Both the position numbers and the translations under genes were made by a program. DNA of 64,000 nt, from the NCBI RefSeq assembly GCF_001586255.1, contig NZ_CP014544.1:2387501-2451500 (forward strand), read 5' to 3'. The stretch is from Zhongshania aliphaticivorans (GTDB lineage Bacteria > Pseudomonadota > Gammaproteobacteria > Pseudomonadales > Spongiibacteraceae). The notes under the pieces were generated by a model. It saw only the letters and a program-made list of their open reading frames with translations. It had not been told where the DNA came from and did not search any database. Each line of letters begins with the position of its first letter. The stretch's first letter is position 1. Positions 11,136-19,413 of the stretch are shown one piece after another.

Positions 11136-13098
11136 GGTTTTCCCCTTTTTGAACGCGCGGTGAAGCGCTTCGGTAGCGCTTATCACAAATTGCCAACAAG
11201 GCCCCTAGCGCCATCAAGATTGCGCCCAGCCAAATAAAACGGATGAAGGGCTTTACGTGGATACGCACCGCCCAGGCATTTTCACCCACCGGCTCGCCCA
11301 GCGCGATATAGACATCACGCAGCAAACTGGCGTCAATGGCGGCCTCAGTCATCACCTGACCGCTGCGCGCATGGTAGCGACGCTTTTCTGGGTGCAGGTC
11401 GGCAACAAAGTCGCCCGCTTGCCACAGCGTAAAGCTGCCGCGCTGGCCCTGGTAATTTGGGCCGGTAATCGATTGTACGCCGTCAAAACGAACCTCGTAG
11501 CCAGACACGTCATCCATGCGATCGCCGACTTCCATCCGAATATCGCGCTCATCATTAAAACTGGTGACCATCGCCACGCCAAGCACGCTGGCAGCAAAAC
11601 CGATATGCGCGAGCAACATGCCATAATACGACGGCGTCAAGCGGCGCAGCCCCGAGAACAGCGATGCTGCATTGCGGGTTTTGCTGCGCAAATTTACCGC
11701 ACTGCTGAGCACTATCCATGATGCAAGTAACACACCCACGGTAGCGCCAAGCTGGAATTCATCAGCGAAGGCATTAGGGAGGATTAACGCGATAACAGCA
11801 CTGGCGATAAACGCACCAAGTAATGCGCGCCACCAACGCTGAGCCCCAGTGCGCTTCCACTGCGAAGAAGGCCCAATACCAACAAGCAAGGCCAATAAAC
11901 ACATTAGCGGGACAAAAATCGCATTAAAATACGGCGGCCCCACGGAGTATTTGCCTAGACCGGCGAAATCCATAATAAGCGGAAACAAGGTGCCGAGCAG
12001 CACCGTCATGGCGGCAACCACCAGCACAATATTATTGGCCAGCAACAGCGCTTCTCGAGACAGCCAGCCAAAGCTCGGCGCTGTCTTTGCTGCCGGTGCT
12101 TTAAAGGCATACAGGGTCAAGGAGCCACCCACTACCAAAAACAAAAATGCCAGTATAAACATGCCGCGAGTTGGGTCCGCTGCAAAAGCGTGCACCGAGG
12201 TGAGAACCCCGGAGCGCACCAAAAATGTACCTAGCAAACTCAACGAGAACGCAAATATCGCCAGTAATAAAGTCCAGCTTTTAAAGACACCACGTTTCTC
12301 TGTCACCGCTAAGGAGTGAATTAACGCGGTGCCGACCAACCACGGCATAAATGAGGCGTTTTCTACCGGGTCCCAAAACCACCAACCGCCCCAGCCCAGC
12401 TCGTAGTAGGCCCACCAACTACCCAGCGCAATGCCGACGGTTAAAAACAACCACGCCGTATTGGTCCAGGGCCGAGACCAACGCGCCCAACTGGCGTCCA
12501 TGCGACCACTGAGCAGCGCAGCAATGGCAAAGGCGAAGGCCACAGAAAAGCCAACATAACCGATATAGAGCATTGGCGGATGAATCACCATGCCGGGATC
12601 TTGCAATAGCGGGTTTAAGTCCTGACCATCGCTTGGCACGTTTAGCAAATGCCGCGCAAAGGGATTTGAGGTAAACAGCGAAAAACTAAAAAAGCCTACC
12701 GCGATCATGCCCATGACGGCCAATACTCGGGCGAGAATATCGCGGGGCAATTGCCGAGAAAAAATGGCAACGGCGACCGTCCACAAGGTCAATATTTCTA
12801 ACCATAGCAAGAGGGAACCTTCATGGCCGCCCCACATAGCGCTGAATTTATAGGCATTGGGGAGCAGTGAGTTGGACTGTGCCGCCACAATATCGACAGA
12901 AAAATCGTCGGTCATAAATGCATAGACAAGACAAGCAGTGGCAATAGTGGTAAATAAAAACTGCGCAAAACTCAAATAGCGCGCCGCGGCCATCGCCATT
13001 TGGTCGCCACGCTGCACACCCCACAAGGGCAAAACCGCTAGGACTAAGGCGAAGCAAAAACCAAGAATTAAGGCGAAGTGGCCAAGTTCTACAATCAC
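11122..13098 (-). CDS. ccmF: haem lyase subunit CcmF
   Basis: 658 residues with about 15 membrane segments. The tryptophan-rich signature WAYYELGWGGWWFWDPVENASFMPWL, quoted here only in part as GWGGWWFWDPVENASFMP, and the conserved periplasmic His residues identify CcmF. It binds haem b and, with CcmH/CcmI, attaches haem from holo-CcmE to apocytochrome c. It overlaps ccmE by 4 nt upstream and ccmG by 14 nt downstream. Confidence 0.97.
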   Translation of the reverse strand: MIVELGHFALILGFCFALVLAVLPLWGVQRGDQMAMAAARYLSFAQFLFTTIATACLVYAFMTDDFSVDIVAAQSNSLLPNAYKFSAMWGGHEGSLLLWLEILTLWTVAVAIFSRQLPRDILARVLAVMGMIAVGFFSFSLFTSNPFARHLLNVPSDGQDLNPLLQDPGMVIHPPMLYIGYVGFSVAFAFAIAALLSGRMDASWARWSRPWTNTAWLFLTVGIALGSWWAYYELGWGGWWFWDPVENASFMPWLVGTALIHSLAVTEKRGVFKSWTLLLAIFAFSLSLLGTFLVRSGVLTSVHAFAADPTRGMFILAFLFLVVGGSLTLYAFKAPAAKTAPSFGWLSREALLLANNIVLVVAAMTVLLGTLFPLIMDFAGLGKYSVGPPYFNAIFVPLMCLLALLVGIGPSSQWKRTGAQRWWRALLGAFIASAVIALILPNAFADEFQLGATVGVLLASWIVLSSAVNLRSKTRNAASLFSGLRRLTPSYYGMLLAHIGFAASVLGVAMVTSFNDERDIRMEVGDRMDDVSGYEVRFDGVQSITGPNYQGQRGSFTLWQAGDFVADLHPEKRRYHARSGQVMTEAAIDASLLRDVYIALGEPVGENAWAVRIHVKPFIRFIWLGAILMALGALLAICDKRYRSASPRVQKGENHAKA

Positions 13099-13562
13099 AG
13101 GGAACCCTTCTCTTCTAGCTCAGCACGCTTGGCGGCTGATTTAGTTAAGGCATCACTAACTTCCGGAGGCATATAAGTTTCGTCGTGTTTTGCCAACACC
13201 TCGCTCGCGTAAAAAACACCGTCCTCGGCAAGCTTACCCGAAACGACCACGCCCTCTCCTTCCGCAAACAAATCCGGCAAAATGCCTTCGTACTCAACGG
13301 TGACAACCGCGCTGTAATCAGTCACCACAAAACGTATTTTCAAACTGTCAGTAGCGCGCTGCACGCTACCCTCTTGCACCATTCCACCGGCGCGAATCGC
13401 TTTACCTACTGGCGCCTTACCCGACACAATTTCGGCGGGGGGATAAAACAAATTAATATTTTCCTTTAAGGCGTAACCCAACAAGCCAGCGGCCAAGGAC
13501 GCTACACACAAAATAAAAACAACAATCATTAAGCGCTGTTTGCGCTGGGGATGCATAGCCAT
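13095..13562 (-). CDS. ccmE: haem chaperone CcmE
   Basis: 155 residues with an N-terminal membrane anchor (LMIVVFILCVASLAAGLLGY) and a periplasmic OB-fold ending in VLAKHDETYMPPEV. H126 is the covalent haem attachment residue and Y130 the axial ligand, equivalent to H130/Y134 of E. coli. It receives haem from CcmABCD and hands it to CcmF. The first Met codons are at 13562 and 13556, and either could be used. Confidence 0.96.
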   Translation of the reverse strand: MAMHPQRKQRLMIVVFILCVASLAAGLLGYALKENINLFYPPAEIVSGKAPVGKAIRAGGMVQEGSVQRATDSLKIRFVVTDYSAVVTVEYEGILPDLFAEGEGVVVSGKLAEDGVFYASEVLAKHDETYMPPEVSDALTKSAAKRAELEEKGSL

Positions 13563-13568
13563 AATTCT

Positions 13569-13769
13569 TTACTCTTTGCCTTTCACTTTATTAGCGCTTG
13601 CTTGTTTGCGGCGAACCACCCCACGCACCCGCTGCTCAGCACCAAGACGGCGACGACGGGCTTCAAATAAAATAACGCACAACACCAGTGCTGTTATACC
13701 GTAACAGAACCACACATAAGGGCCGTGGCCATCCATTGCGAACAACTCACCAATCGAATCAAAGTACAC
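13569..13769 (-). CDS. ccmD: haem exporter protein CcmD
   Basis: 66 residues from a GTG at 13769, preceded by GGAGAG with 5-nt spacing; the open frame extends upstream but without this signal. Sequence begins YFDSIGELFAMDGHGPYVWF, the CcmD hallmark (FxMGGHGxYVW), followed by one transmembrane helix (FCYGITALVLCVILFEARRR) and a basic cytoplasmic tail. It stabilises the CcmABC-CcmE complex. The start overlaps the ccmC stop by 11 nt. Confidence 0.92.
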   Translation of the reverse strand: MYFDSIGELFAMDGHGPYVWFCYGITALVLCVILFEARRRRLGAEQRVRGVVRRKQASANKVKGKE

Positions 13770-14532
13770 TGTTACTCTCCGCGTTTTTGTCATCACCGCA
13801 GACAATGTCTTGGACCCAGCGGGTATTGCGCTCACGATCAAGAATTTCATTGCGAGTAAACAACAACATTGCCCAGGCGAAAAACAAATACATGCCCGCC
13901 ATGGTCGCCATCAAGGGCCTCAGCATACTGGGATGAATAGAGGATTCACCGATAAAACGAATACTGGCTGGCTGATGCAGGCTGTACCACCATTCCACAG
14001 ACCAATAAATAATGGGGATATTAACTGCGCCCACGATCACCAGTACCGCACAGGCCTTGGCCGCTGCTTCGCGATTTTCAAAGGCTTGATGCAGGGCAAT
14101 AACCCCAAGATACAAAAAGAACAAAATCAACACTGAGGTGATACGAGCATCCCATACCCACCAGGTACCCCAGGTTGGCTTACCCCACACGGCGCCGGTC
14201 AACAGCGCAAGAAATGTAAGCGAGGCACCGATCGGCGCAATCGCTTTCATGACCATTGCCGCCAACTTCATTCGCCAAATCAAGTGAATCGCGCCAGCTA
14301 TGGCCATGGTCATATACGCGCCCATGGCCACCGCCGACGCAGGTACATGCACATAAATAATACGAAAACTATTGCCCTGTTTATAGTCGGGCGGCACCAG
14401 CGCTAAGCCCCACACCGCGCCACCAATGAGCAGCAATAGCGACAAGCCCCCCAGCCACGGCAGCAAGCGGCCACTGAACTGATAAAACCAGCGCGGCGAG
14501 CCCCATTTATGAAACGTAGTCCAAATAGACAA
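13759..14532 (-). CDS. ccmC: haem transporter subunit CcmC
   Basis: 257 residues, six membrane segments, with the tryptophan-rich motif WGKPTWGTWWVWDARITS between helices and conserved periplasmic histidines (RIIYVHVPASA, YSLHQPASI). It loads haem onto CcmE. It is separated from ccmB by 81 nt, the only real gap in the operon. Confidence 0.96.
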   Translation of the reverse strand: MSIWTTFHKWGSPRWFYQFSGRLLPWLGGLSLLLLIGGAVWGLALVPPDYKQGNSFRIIYVHVPASAVAMGAYMTMAIAGAIHLIWRMKLAAMVMKAIAPIGASLTFLALLTGAVWGKPTWGTWWVWDARITSVLILFFLYLGVIALHQAFENREAAAKACAVLVIVGAVNIPIIYWSVEWWYSLHQPASIRFIGESSIHPSMLRPLMATMAGMYLFFAWAMLLFTRNEILDRERNTRWVQDIVCGDDKNAESNSVL

Positions 14533-14613
14533 AACTCTTCTCTCTTTTACTAAAGCCTAATGCCGCTCTGGCAAATAATTACCGCGCCGAAGTATACCAG
14601 ATACCCCGCACCA

Positions 14614-15291
14614 CTACTGATCCACACTAATTCGCAAAGCGCCCGCTATCGCCAGCGGTGCCAGCGCCAAGGCAACCAGAAAAAACACGCCCAGCATCGC
14701 CAGTTGCGGTAGAAATGGGCCGCCGTCGACCGCCGTTTTAACGGCACTACTGCCAAAGATCAGCACGGGAATATACAGGGGTAAGATGATCAGTGACAAC
14801 AATAAGCCGCCCTTTCGCAAGCCTACGGTTAACGCCGCGCCAATAGCACCAATAAAGCTTAATACGGCGCTACCAAGCGCCAAGCTCGCCATCAAAGCCA
14901 GCATCCCCGCCGTCGGTAAATGCAGCAAAACACCTAATAAAGGTGAAAGTAGACTAAGAGGCAAACCGCTTAACAACCAGTGCGCCAAGGTTTTAGCGAT
15001 CACTTGCGGATATAAGGCTTGGTGGCTAAGCAGCATTTGCTCGAGGGTAGCGTCGTCGTAATCACTGCGAAATACCGTATCGCTGGCGAGTAAGGACGCT
15101 AATAAAGCCACCACCCACAATATTCCGGGCGCCAACTCCGCCAATCGCTGGGGTTCAGGCCCAATCCCGAGCGGAAACAGCGCACAGACCATGACAAAAA
15201 ACACGAGGGGATTTGACCATTCACTGCCCCGGCGCGCAGCGGCGAGCAAATCCCTACGCAATACGGCCAACGCCAAGCTAAATAACGTCAT
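14614..15291 (-). CDS. ccmB: haem ABC exporter permease CcmB
   Basis: 225 residues with six predicted membrane helices. The N-terminal cytoplasmic portion (LRRDLLAAARRGSEWSNPLVFF) and FPLGIGPEP and GILWVVALLASLLASD blocks are typical of CcmB. It pairs with CcmA in the ATP-dependent release of holo-CcmE. Start and upstream stop share one base (TAATG). Confidence 0.95.
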   Translation of the reverse strand: MTLFSLALAVLRRDLLAAARRGSEWSNPLVFFVMVCALFPLGIGPEPQRLAELAPGILWVVALLASLLASDTVFRSDYDDATLEQMLLSHQALYPQVIAKTLAHWLLSGLPLSLLSPLLGVLLHLPTAGMLALMASLALGSAVLSFIGAIGAALTVGLRKGGLLLSLIILPLYIPVLIFGSSAVKTAVDGGPFLPQLAMLGVFFLVALALAPLAIAGALRISVDQ

Positions 15292-15926
15292 TAATGCTCC
15301 CCCAATTCAATAATGCGGAGGGGGCGGTTAATCGCGAGTCGATGATGCGTGGTTAACAAGACCGCGCCACCGGCATTGGCAAATTCGCTAATCCATTGTT
15401 CAATTTCAGCGACACCGCCTTGATCAATAGCGGTAAAGGGTTCGTCTAAAATCCACAGCTGGGCCGGAATACAAAATAATCTAGCGAGATTAACGCGGCG
15501 CTGCTGCCCTGCAGACAAGCTGTAACAGGCTTGCTCTTCAAAGCCCCGCAAACCTACTTTGGCCAGGGCCGAGAGGATAGGATTGTCGTCTGCAGGTAGA
15601 CCACGCAAGGCGCAAGACCACCGCAGGTTTTCCAGTGGACTTAATGCCGCTTTGATACCAGCGCCATGACCGATATACAGCAATTGCTGGAGATAGTCAG
15701 CGCGCTGCTGTTCCAAAGAGTGGTTGTGCCAAAGGATATCGCCTTGGTAGCGACTGGATAAACCCGCCAAAATTCGCAGCAGACTGGTCTTGCCACTGCC
15801 ATTAGGACCGGCAATTTGCAGCACATCTCCGGCATTTAGCGTAAAACACAGATCAGCAAACAGCACGCGATCATCGCGCTCACTGTAGAGTTGCCTTACC
15901 TCCAGCCCTGTTTGTGCCAAAATCAC
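15291..15926 (-). CDS. ccmA: haem ABC exporter ATPase CcmA
   Basis: 211 residues with Walker A GPNGSGKTSL, signature YSLSAGQQRRVNLARLF and Walker B LWILDEPFTAID. Its LSAGQ signature is characteristic of CcmA. It is the first gene of the maturation operon; any promoter should lie in the 152 bp between it and the upstream CheA-like gene, unless it is read from the C-ring operon. No clear promoter was recognised there. Confidence 0.95.
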   Translation of the reverse strand: MILAQTGLEVRQLYSERDDRVLFADLCFTLNAGDVLQIAGPNGSGKTSLLRILAGLSSRYQGDILWHNHSLEQQRADYLQQLLYIGHGAGIKAALSPLENLRWSCALRGLPADDNPILSALAKVGLRGFEEQACYSLSAGQQRRVNLARLFCIPAQLWILDEPFTAIDQGGVAEIEQWISEFANAGGAVLLTTHHRLAINRPLRIIELGEH

Positions 15927-16078
15927 TCCCGTAGCAGACCAGCATCACGCAGGCCTCAGCATCTGTCAAAACGCTGCAAGTATATACGAAGCAGAGTGGA
16001 ATTTAGTCCCTAAACAGGATTGTCGTCGAGTAAATCTATTGCTTGGCCGCAAAACTGACACTGGTAATGCACACCGCG

Positions 16079-16948
16079 CTACCGGCGCTTCGCCCGGCTC
16101 TGCAGCCAGGCTTCCATATCCCGGGTGACTAAGTCCAGATAAGCTAGCGCCTTATCTAGCTCTGTCTTTTGTTCAAGCCCCTGAAAGCGGATTAAGCGAT
16201 TGCGCACCCAGCTCAACTCTTGAACCAAATGGCCTATACCGCTGTCGCCCGTCGTCACGTCAGTAACCAAAGCTGCTTGCGGCCTGACCATTGTCTCGGT
16301 AGCACTAGCTCCGCCAGCTTCACCGCCTCGGACAGCAACTTTGCGCGACGTTGGCCCCCTACCTTTGCCGTAGAGGCTATCGAGTAAGTTTTCAAATTCA
16401 TCATCAGTTATTTGATTTGCAGCAACCGACGGCAAGATGCCACCGGAACTTAGATTCAAGGGAGTGCTAGGTTTACGTGATGTTAGGCGACCATCGAAAA
16501 ACAAGCCCATGGGGTCGCTGTCGGTGTGTGGTGACACAATGGTATTCGCCGATTTATCGCTGCCATCTGCCGCTTGAACCAGACGCTGTTTTAACTCCCG
16601 GCTTAGCGTTTCAGGCTCCTGATGATTTATACGGCGGGCAAGCATTACCTGAACACTTTCCACTGCGCTTAAAATCAGCGACACCGCGGCCGGACTCAAG
16701 GCCATTCGCCGTGTACGCAAGCGCTCCATGAGTCGTTCAGAAAGTTGCGCGCACTCCACCAATTCAGCCAAGCCCAACACAGCAGCGCCGCCATAAAGGG
16801 TGTGAAAACCACGATGAATATCATCGAGGATACGCTGACCGTCGTAGCCATATTGCAGCTCGGCCAACTGTTCAGATAGGCGCTGGACAATTTCTTCGGC
16901 TTCCGCCAAAAAAATCGCCATAATCCCTTCGTGTTCAGTTTTATTCAC
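16079..16948 (-). CDS. CheA-like Hpt protein lacking the kinase domain
   Basis: 289 residues. The N-terminal 110 residues are an Hpt (P1) domain: IFLAEAEEIVQRLSEQL, then DDIHRGFHTLYGGAAVLG with candidate phospho-acceptor H49. The usual Lys after H-T-L is Tyr here. A disordered linker follows to about 225. The last 60 residues (LVQELSWVRNRLIRFQGLEQ ... ALAYLDLVTRDMEAW) match the start of the CheA P3 dimerisation domain, including the (V/L)VRNRLxR and NLDxVTxDLQ signatures of Pseudomonas CheA. The protein stops before the P4 ATPase and P5 domains, so it cannot autophosphorylate; a phosphate source elsewhere is required. It is the last gene of the C-ring operon, adjacent to ccmA. Confidence 0.75.
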   Translation of the reverse strand: MNKTEHEGIMAIFLAEAEEIVQRLSEQLAELQYGYDGQRILDDIHRGFHTLYGGAAVLGLAELVECAQLSERLMERLRTRRMALSPAAVSLILSAVESVQVMLARRINHQEPETLSRELKQRLVQAADGSDKSANTIVSPHTDSDPMGLFFDGRLTSRKPSTPLNLSSGGILPSVAANQITDDEFENLLDSLYGKGRGPTSRKVAVRGGEAGGASATETMVRPQAALVTDVTTGDSGIGHLVQELSWVRNRLIRFQGLEQKTELDKALAYLDLVTRDMEAWLQSRAKRR

Positions 16949-17076
16949 GCATAATCCAATTAAATCTCACGGTTCAACAAGCGCAGCAAGCACACATATT
17001 ATGATTATGACCAAATTATTCTCTGGCTACTGTAAGACCGATCACAATCCAGCAACTTGCCCACTGCATAGCGTCA

Positions 17077-17538
17077 TTAACCGTCAACTCTAGCAAAAAT
17101 GCGCATTATTTTGCTTTCCAGCATTGCCGCAGTGAAGGGTTTGACAATATACCCGTTCACACCCGCTTCAGCGGCTTCAATAATTTGCTCGCGGTGAGCA
17201 TCTGCGGTAATCATTAACACTGGAATATGGCGAAGTCGGCGATCAGCACGAATAGCCCGCAACAACTCAAGACCCGACATATGCGGCATTAACAAATCGG
17301 TAATAACAAAATCAAAATGCTGATTATGCAGCATAGGCAGTGCCGCTAAGCCGTCGTCTGCCTCACTAATGTAGCGATATCCCAAGTCGCCAAGGAGATT
17401 GCGAATTATCCGTCGCATTGTCGAAAAATCCTCAACGACCAAAATACGCATCTCGCTACGCAGGCCCGAGGCCGACGACACCGGATCACTGCTCTCCTGG
17501 TTGTGCTCAAAGGGATTCGGCGAGGAATTATCACCCAT
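17077..17538 (-). CDS. cheY: CheY-like single-domain response regulator
   Basis: 153 residues from the ATG at 17538, preceded by GGGGAG; it overlaps the fleN stop by 8 nt. From residue 30 it closely resembles Pseudomonas CheY (ILVVEDFSTMRRIIRNLLGD, EADDGLAALPML, GYIVKPFTA). Receiver residues are present: E36/D37 pocket, phospho-acceptor D81, T111, Y130 and K133. An N-terminal extension of 29 Ser/Asn-rich residues is unusual for CheY. Expected target: the N-terminal peptide of FliM encoded in the same operon. The partner phosphodonor may be an Hpt protein of this operon, as its CheA-like gene has no kinase. Confidence 0.87.
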   Translation of the reverse strand: MGDNSSPNPFEHNQESSDPVSSASGLRSEMRILVVEDFSTMRRIIRNLLGDLGYRYISEADDGLAALPMLHNQHFDFVITDLLMPHMSGLELLRAIRADRRLRHIPVLMITADAHREQIIEAAEAGVNGYIVKPFTAAMLESKIMRIFARVDG

Positions 17539-18379
17539 CGCGACGCTCCCCAATGCCCCGTCGCTGAGAGTCCACCGCCGTTAATTGTTCAATAAAAAAC
17601 AATAAGCGCCCCTCCATGCGGCTAGGCAAGGGCCACATTTGTATCTTTTTGCTAACGTCACGCAAAGCTCTGGCTGAAACGCTGCTTGGCGCATGTAATA
17701 TCACCGGATGGCGCTGGCGCACCGCATCGCGTAAGTGCTGATCAAAAGGAATTGCACCCGTGTAAATCAAAGCGACCTCAATAAACTGCTGACACACGTT
17801 ATTTAAAGTCTCAAAGACCTGCCGCCCCTCCGCTTCGTCTGCCACCATATTAGCCAGTATCCGAAATCGGCTGCGACCAAAATCCCTATTTAATAATTTA
17901 ATCATGGCGTAAGCGTCAGTTATCGAGCTCGGCTCATTACAGACCACCAATAACACCTCGTGGGCTGCGCTGACAAAATTTACCACCGAGTCAGAAATCC
18001 CCGCCGCAGTATCAACAATTAAAACATCCAGCTGCTCGGCGATCTCGCTGAACGCCCGAATCAAGCCCACATGTTCAAGGCTAGACAGCATGGTTAAACG
18101 CCGTGTGCCGGACGAAGCAGGAATAATTTTAATGCCCGCCGGCCCCGTTAACATTACCTCTTGCAGCGAGCAGCGCCCATCGAGAACATCCTCGATGGTT
18201 TTGGTACTACGCAAACCCAACAATACGTCGATATTCGCCAAACCAAAGTCGGCATCAAGTATTACCACTCGCTTACCCGCCTCAGCGAGCGCGACACTGA
18301 GATTAATAGCGACATTGGTTTTACCTACCCCGCCCTTGCCGCCACTGACGGCAATCACCTGCACCGGCCGGGAATTCAC
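17531..18379 (-). CDS. fleN: FleN/FlhG family MinD-like ATPase
   Basis: 282 residues from a GTG that overlaps the upstream stop (GTGA). Deviant Walker A SGGKGGVGKTN with K15 and K20, LDADFGLANIDVLLGL, VDTAAGISDSVVNF and SITDAYAMIKLLNRDFG are near-identical in pattern to Pseudomonas FleN. This family sets the number and polar position of flagella by binding FliM/FliN and handing C-ring pieces to the membrane. Like Pseudomonas FleN, it has no long N-terminal FlhF-activating helix. No flhF or fleQ is in the window. In this operon it probably places or counts the C-ring-like assembly. Confidence 0.9.
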   Translation of the reverse strand: MNSRPVQVIAVSGGKGGVGKTNVAINLSVALAEAGKRVVILDADFGLANIDVLLGLRSTKTIEDVLDGRCSLQEVMLTGPAGIKIIPASSGTRRLTMLSSLEHVGLIRAFSEIAEQLDVLIVDTAAGISDSVVNFVSAAHEVLLVVCNEPSSITDAYAMIKLLNRDFGRSRFRILANMVADEAEGRQVFETLNNVCQQFIEVALIYTGAIPFDQHLRDAVRQRHPVILHAPSSVSARALRDVSKKIQMWPLPSRMEGRLLFFIEQLTAVDSQRRGIGERRDG

Positions 18380-18933
18380 CCGTTCACCTGCGCAGCGCTA
18401 ATACTATGCTCGCGCCAAGGCATACCGGGCAGACGCCGAGAATAATCACCAATTTGCTCTACATTACACATTGCCATAATCTTTTTAAGCAAACGCAGAT
18501 CAACACTGTGCACATCAACTAAAAGCACGAGGCGGCCTGAATCAACATAGGACTGAAAATGTGCCAAATCTGGATTGTTTTCGGTCAAGCCAACAAAGCC
18601 ACCTTCCCACGCGCCAAAACACAAAAAGCTCAGCGGTAGCGAATAAAAAAGTATTTCGCGCGCTAAACCGTCGTTCAAATTAAAGGCGGACACAAAGATC
18701 ATTACCAATAGACAGCCAAGCAGAAACCCCCAGAATCCACCACGCCAAGCTCGACCATAAAGATTGCTGAGTAGCAGTTCGGAGGCCACTGGCACGCCCA
18801 TACGCTGCACATCGGCGACGTGCTTACTGACCACACACCAACGCCAGCCAGACAAATGAGGCTGATCCAGCATATCGGCAACTTCCCTAAGTTTGGCCGG
18901 GGTTTTACTTAAGAATATGAGGCGGTGCTTCAT
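18376..18933 (-). CDS. two-helix membrane protein of unknown function in the C-ring operon
   Basis: 185 residues. I do not recognise a named family with certainty. An N-terminal soluble part (RLIFLSKTPAKLREVADMLD) is followed by two membrane helices (about 64-84 and 92-117, glycine-rich turn GAWEGGFVG) and a C-terminal soluble part (FQSYVDSGRLVLLVDVHSVD) that looks like a repeat of the first. The plan, two small alpha/beta halves around a helix pair, recalls DUF1269-like membrane proteins. ATG at 18933 has AGGA upstream. It is translationally coupled to fleN (4-nt overlap) and follows fliN by 15 nt, so it is an integral part of the operon and a candidate membrane receptor or adaptor. Confidence 0.7.
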   Translation of the reverse strand: MKHRLIFLSKTPAKLREVADMLDQPHLSGWRWCVVSKHVADVQRMGVPVASELLLSNLYGRAWRGGFWGFLLGCLLVMIFVSAFNLNDGLAREILFYSLPLSFLCFGAWEGGFVGLTENNPDLAHFQSYVDSGRLVLLVDVHSVDLRLLKKIMAMCNVEQIGDYSRRLPGMPWREHSISAAQVNG

Positions 18934-18948
18934 TAAATCGTCCTGATC

Positions 18949-19386
18949 TCATCGCAAAGATTGTAAGCGTTCAGCGGGGCTAACGACTTCTGTCAATCGT
19001 ATGCCAAGCTTATCTTCTACCACCACAACTTCCCCTCTGGCGACCAAGGTACCGTTAACCAGAACATCGAGCGGCTCACCCGCCTGGCGATCCAACTCTA
19101 CAATAGCACCCTGATGCAACTGTAATAACTCTCGGATTGGCATATCCGCGCCGCCCACTTCGAGGGTAATGCGCACCGGAATATCGAGCACCATTTCCAG
19201 ATCTGGAGCAGCTGGCTTGCGGTCTTGCAGCCGCGCTCCCGCATGTTGAAACGCGCTGGTCGTCTGAAACCCCTCGCGGGCTTGATCATTACCCGACGCG
19301 CCCGCCCCGCCCCGATCGGCGGCTTCAATCTCTTCTTTGAGGGCCCGGCGCTGCCTGCGCAGCTCATCTTGATTATCCACGAGCAA
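18949..19386 (-). CDS. fliN: flagellar switch protein FliN
   Basis: 145 residues: a charged variable N-terminus and a SPOA domain from about residue 63 (LEMVLDIPVRITLEVGGADM ... LLQLHQGAIVELDR, GEPLDVLVNGTLVARGEVVV, KLGIRLTEVVSP), the canonical FliN core. FliN forms the base of the C-ring and, in flagella, docks export chaperone FliH. The start is uncertain between TTG 19386 and GTG 19380. No fliH, fliI or export gate gene accompanies it here. Confidence 0.93.
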   Translation of the reverse strand: MLVDNQDELRRQRRALKEEIEAADRGGAGASGNDQAREGFQTTSAFQHAGARLQDRKPAAPDLEMVLDIPVRITLEVGGADMPIRELLQLHQGAIVELDRQAGEPLDVLVNGTLVARGEVVVVEDKLGIRLTEVVSPAERLQSLR

Positions 19387-19413
19387 TATCTCTAAGCAGG
19401 TTTATCATTTTAA

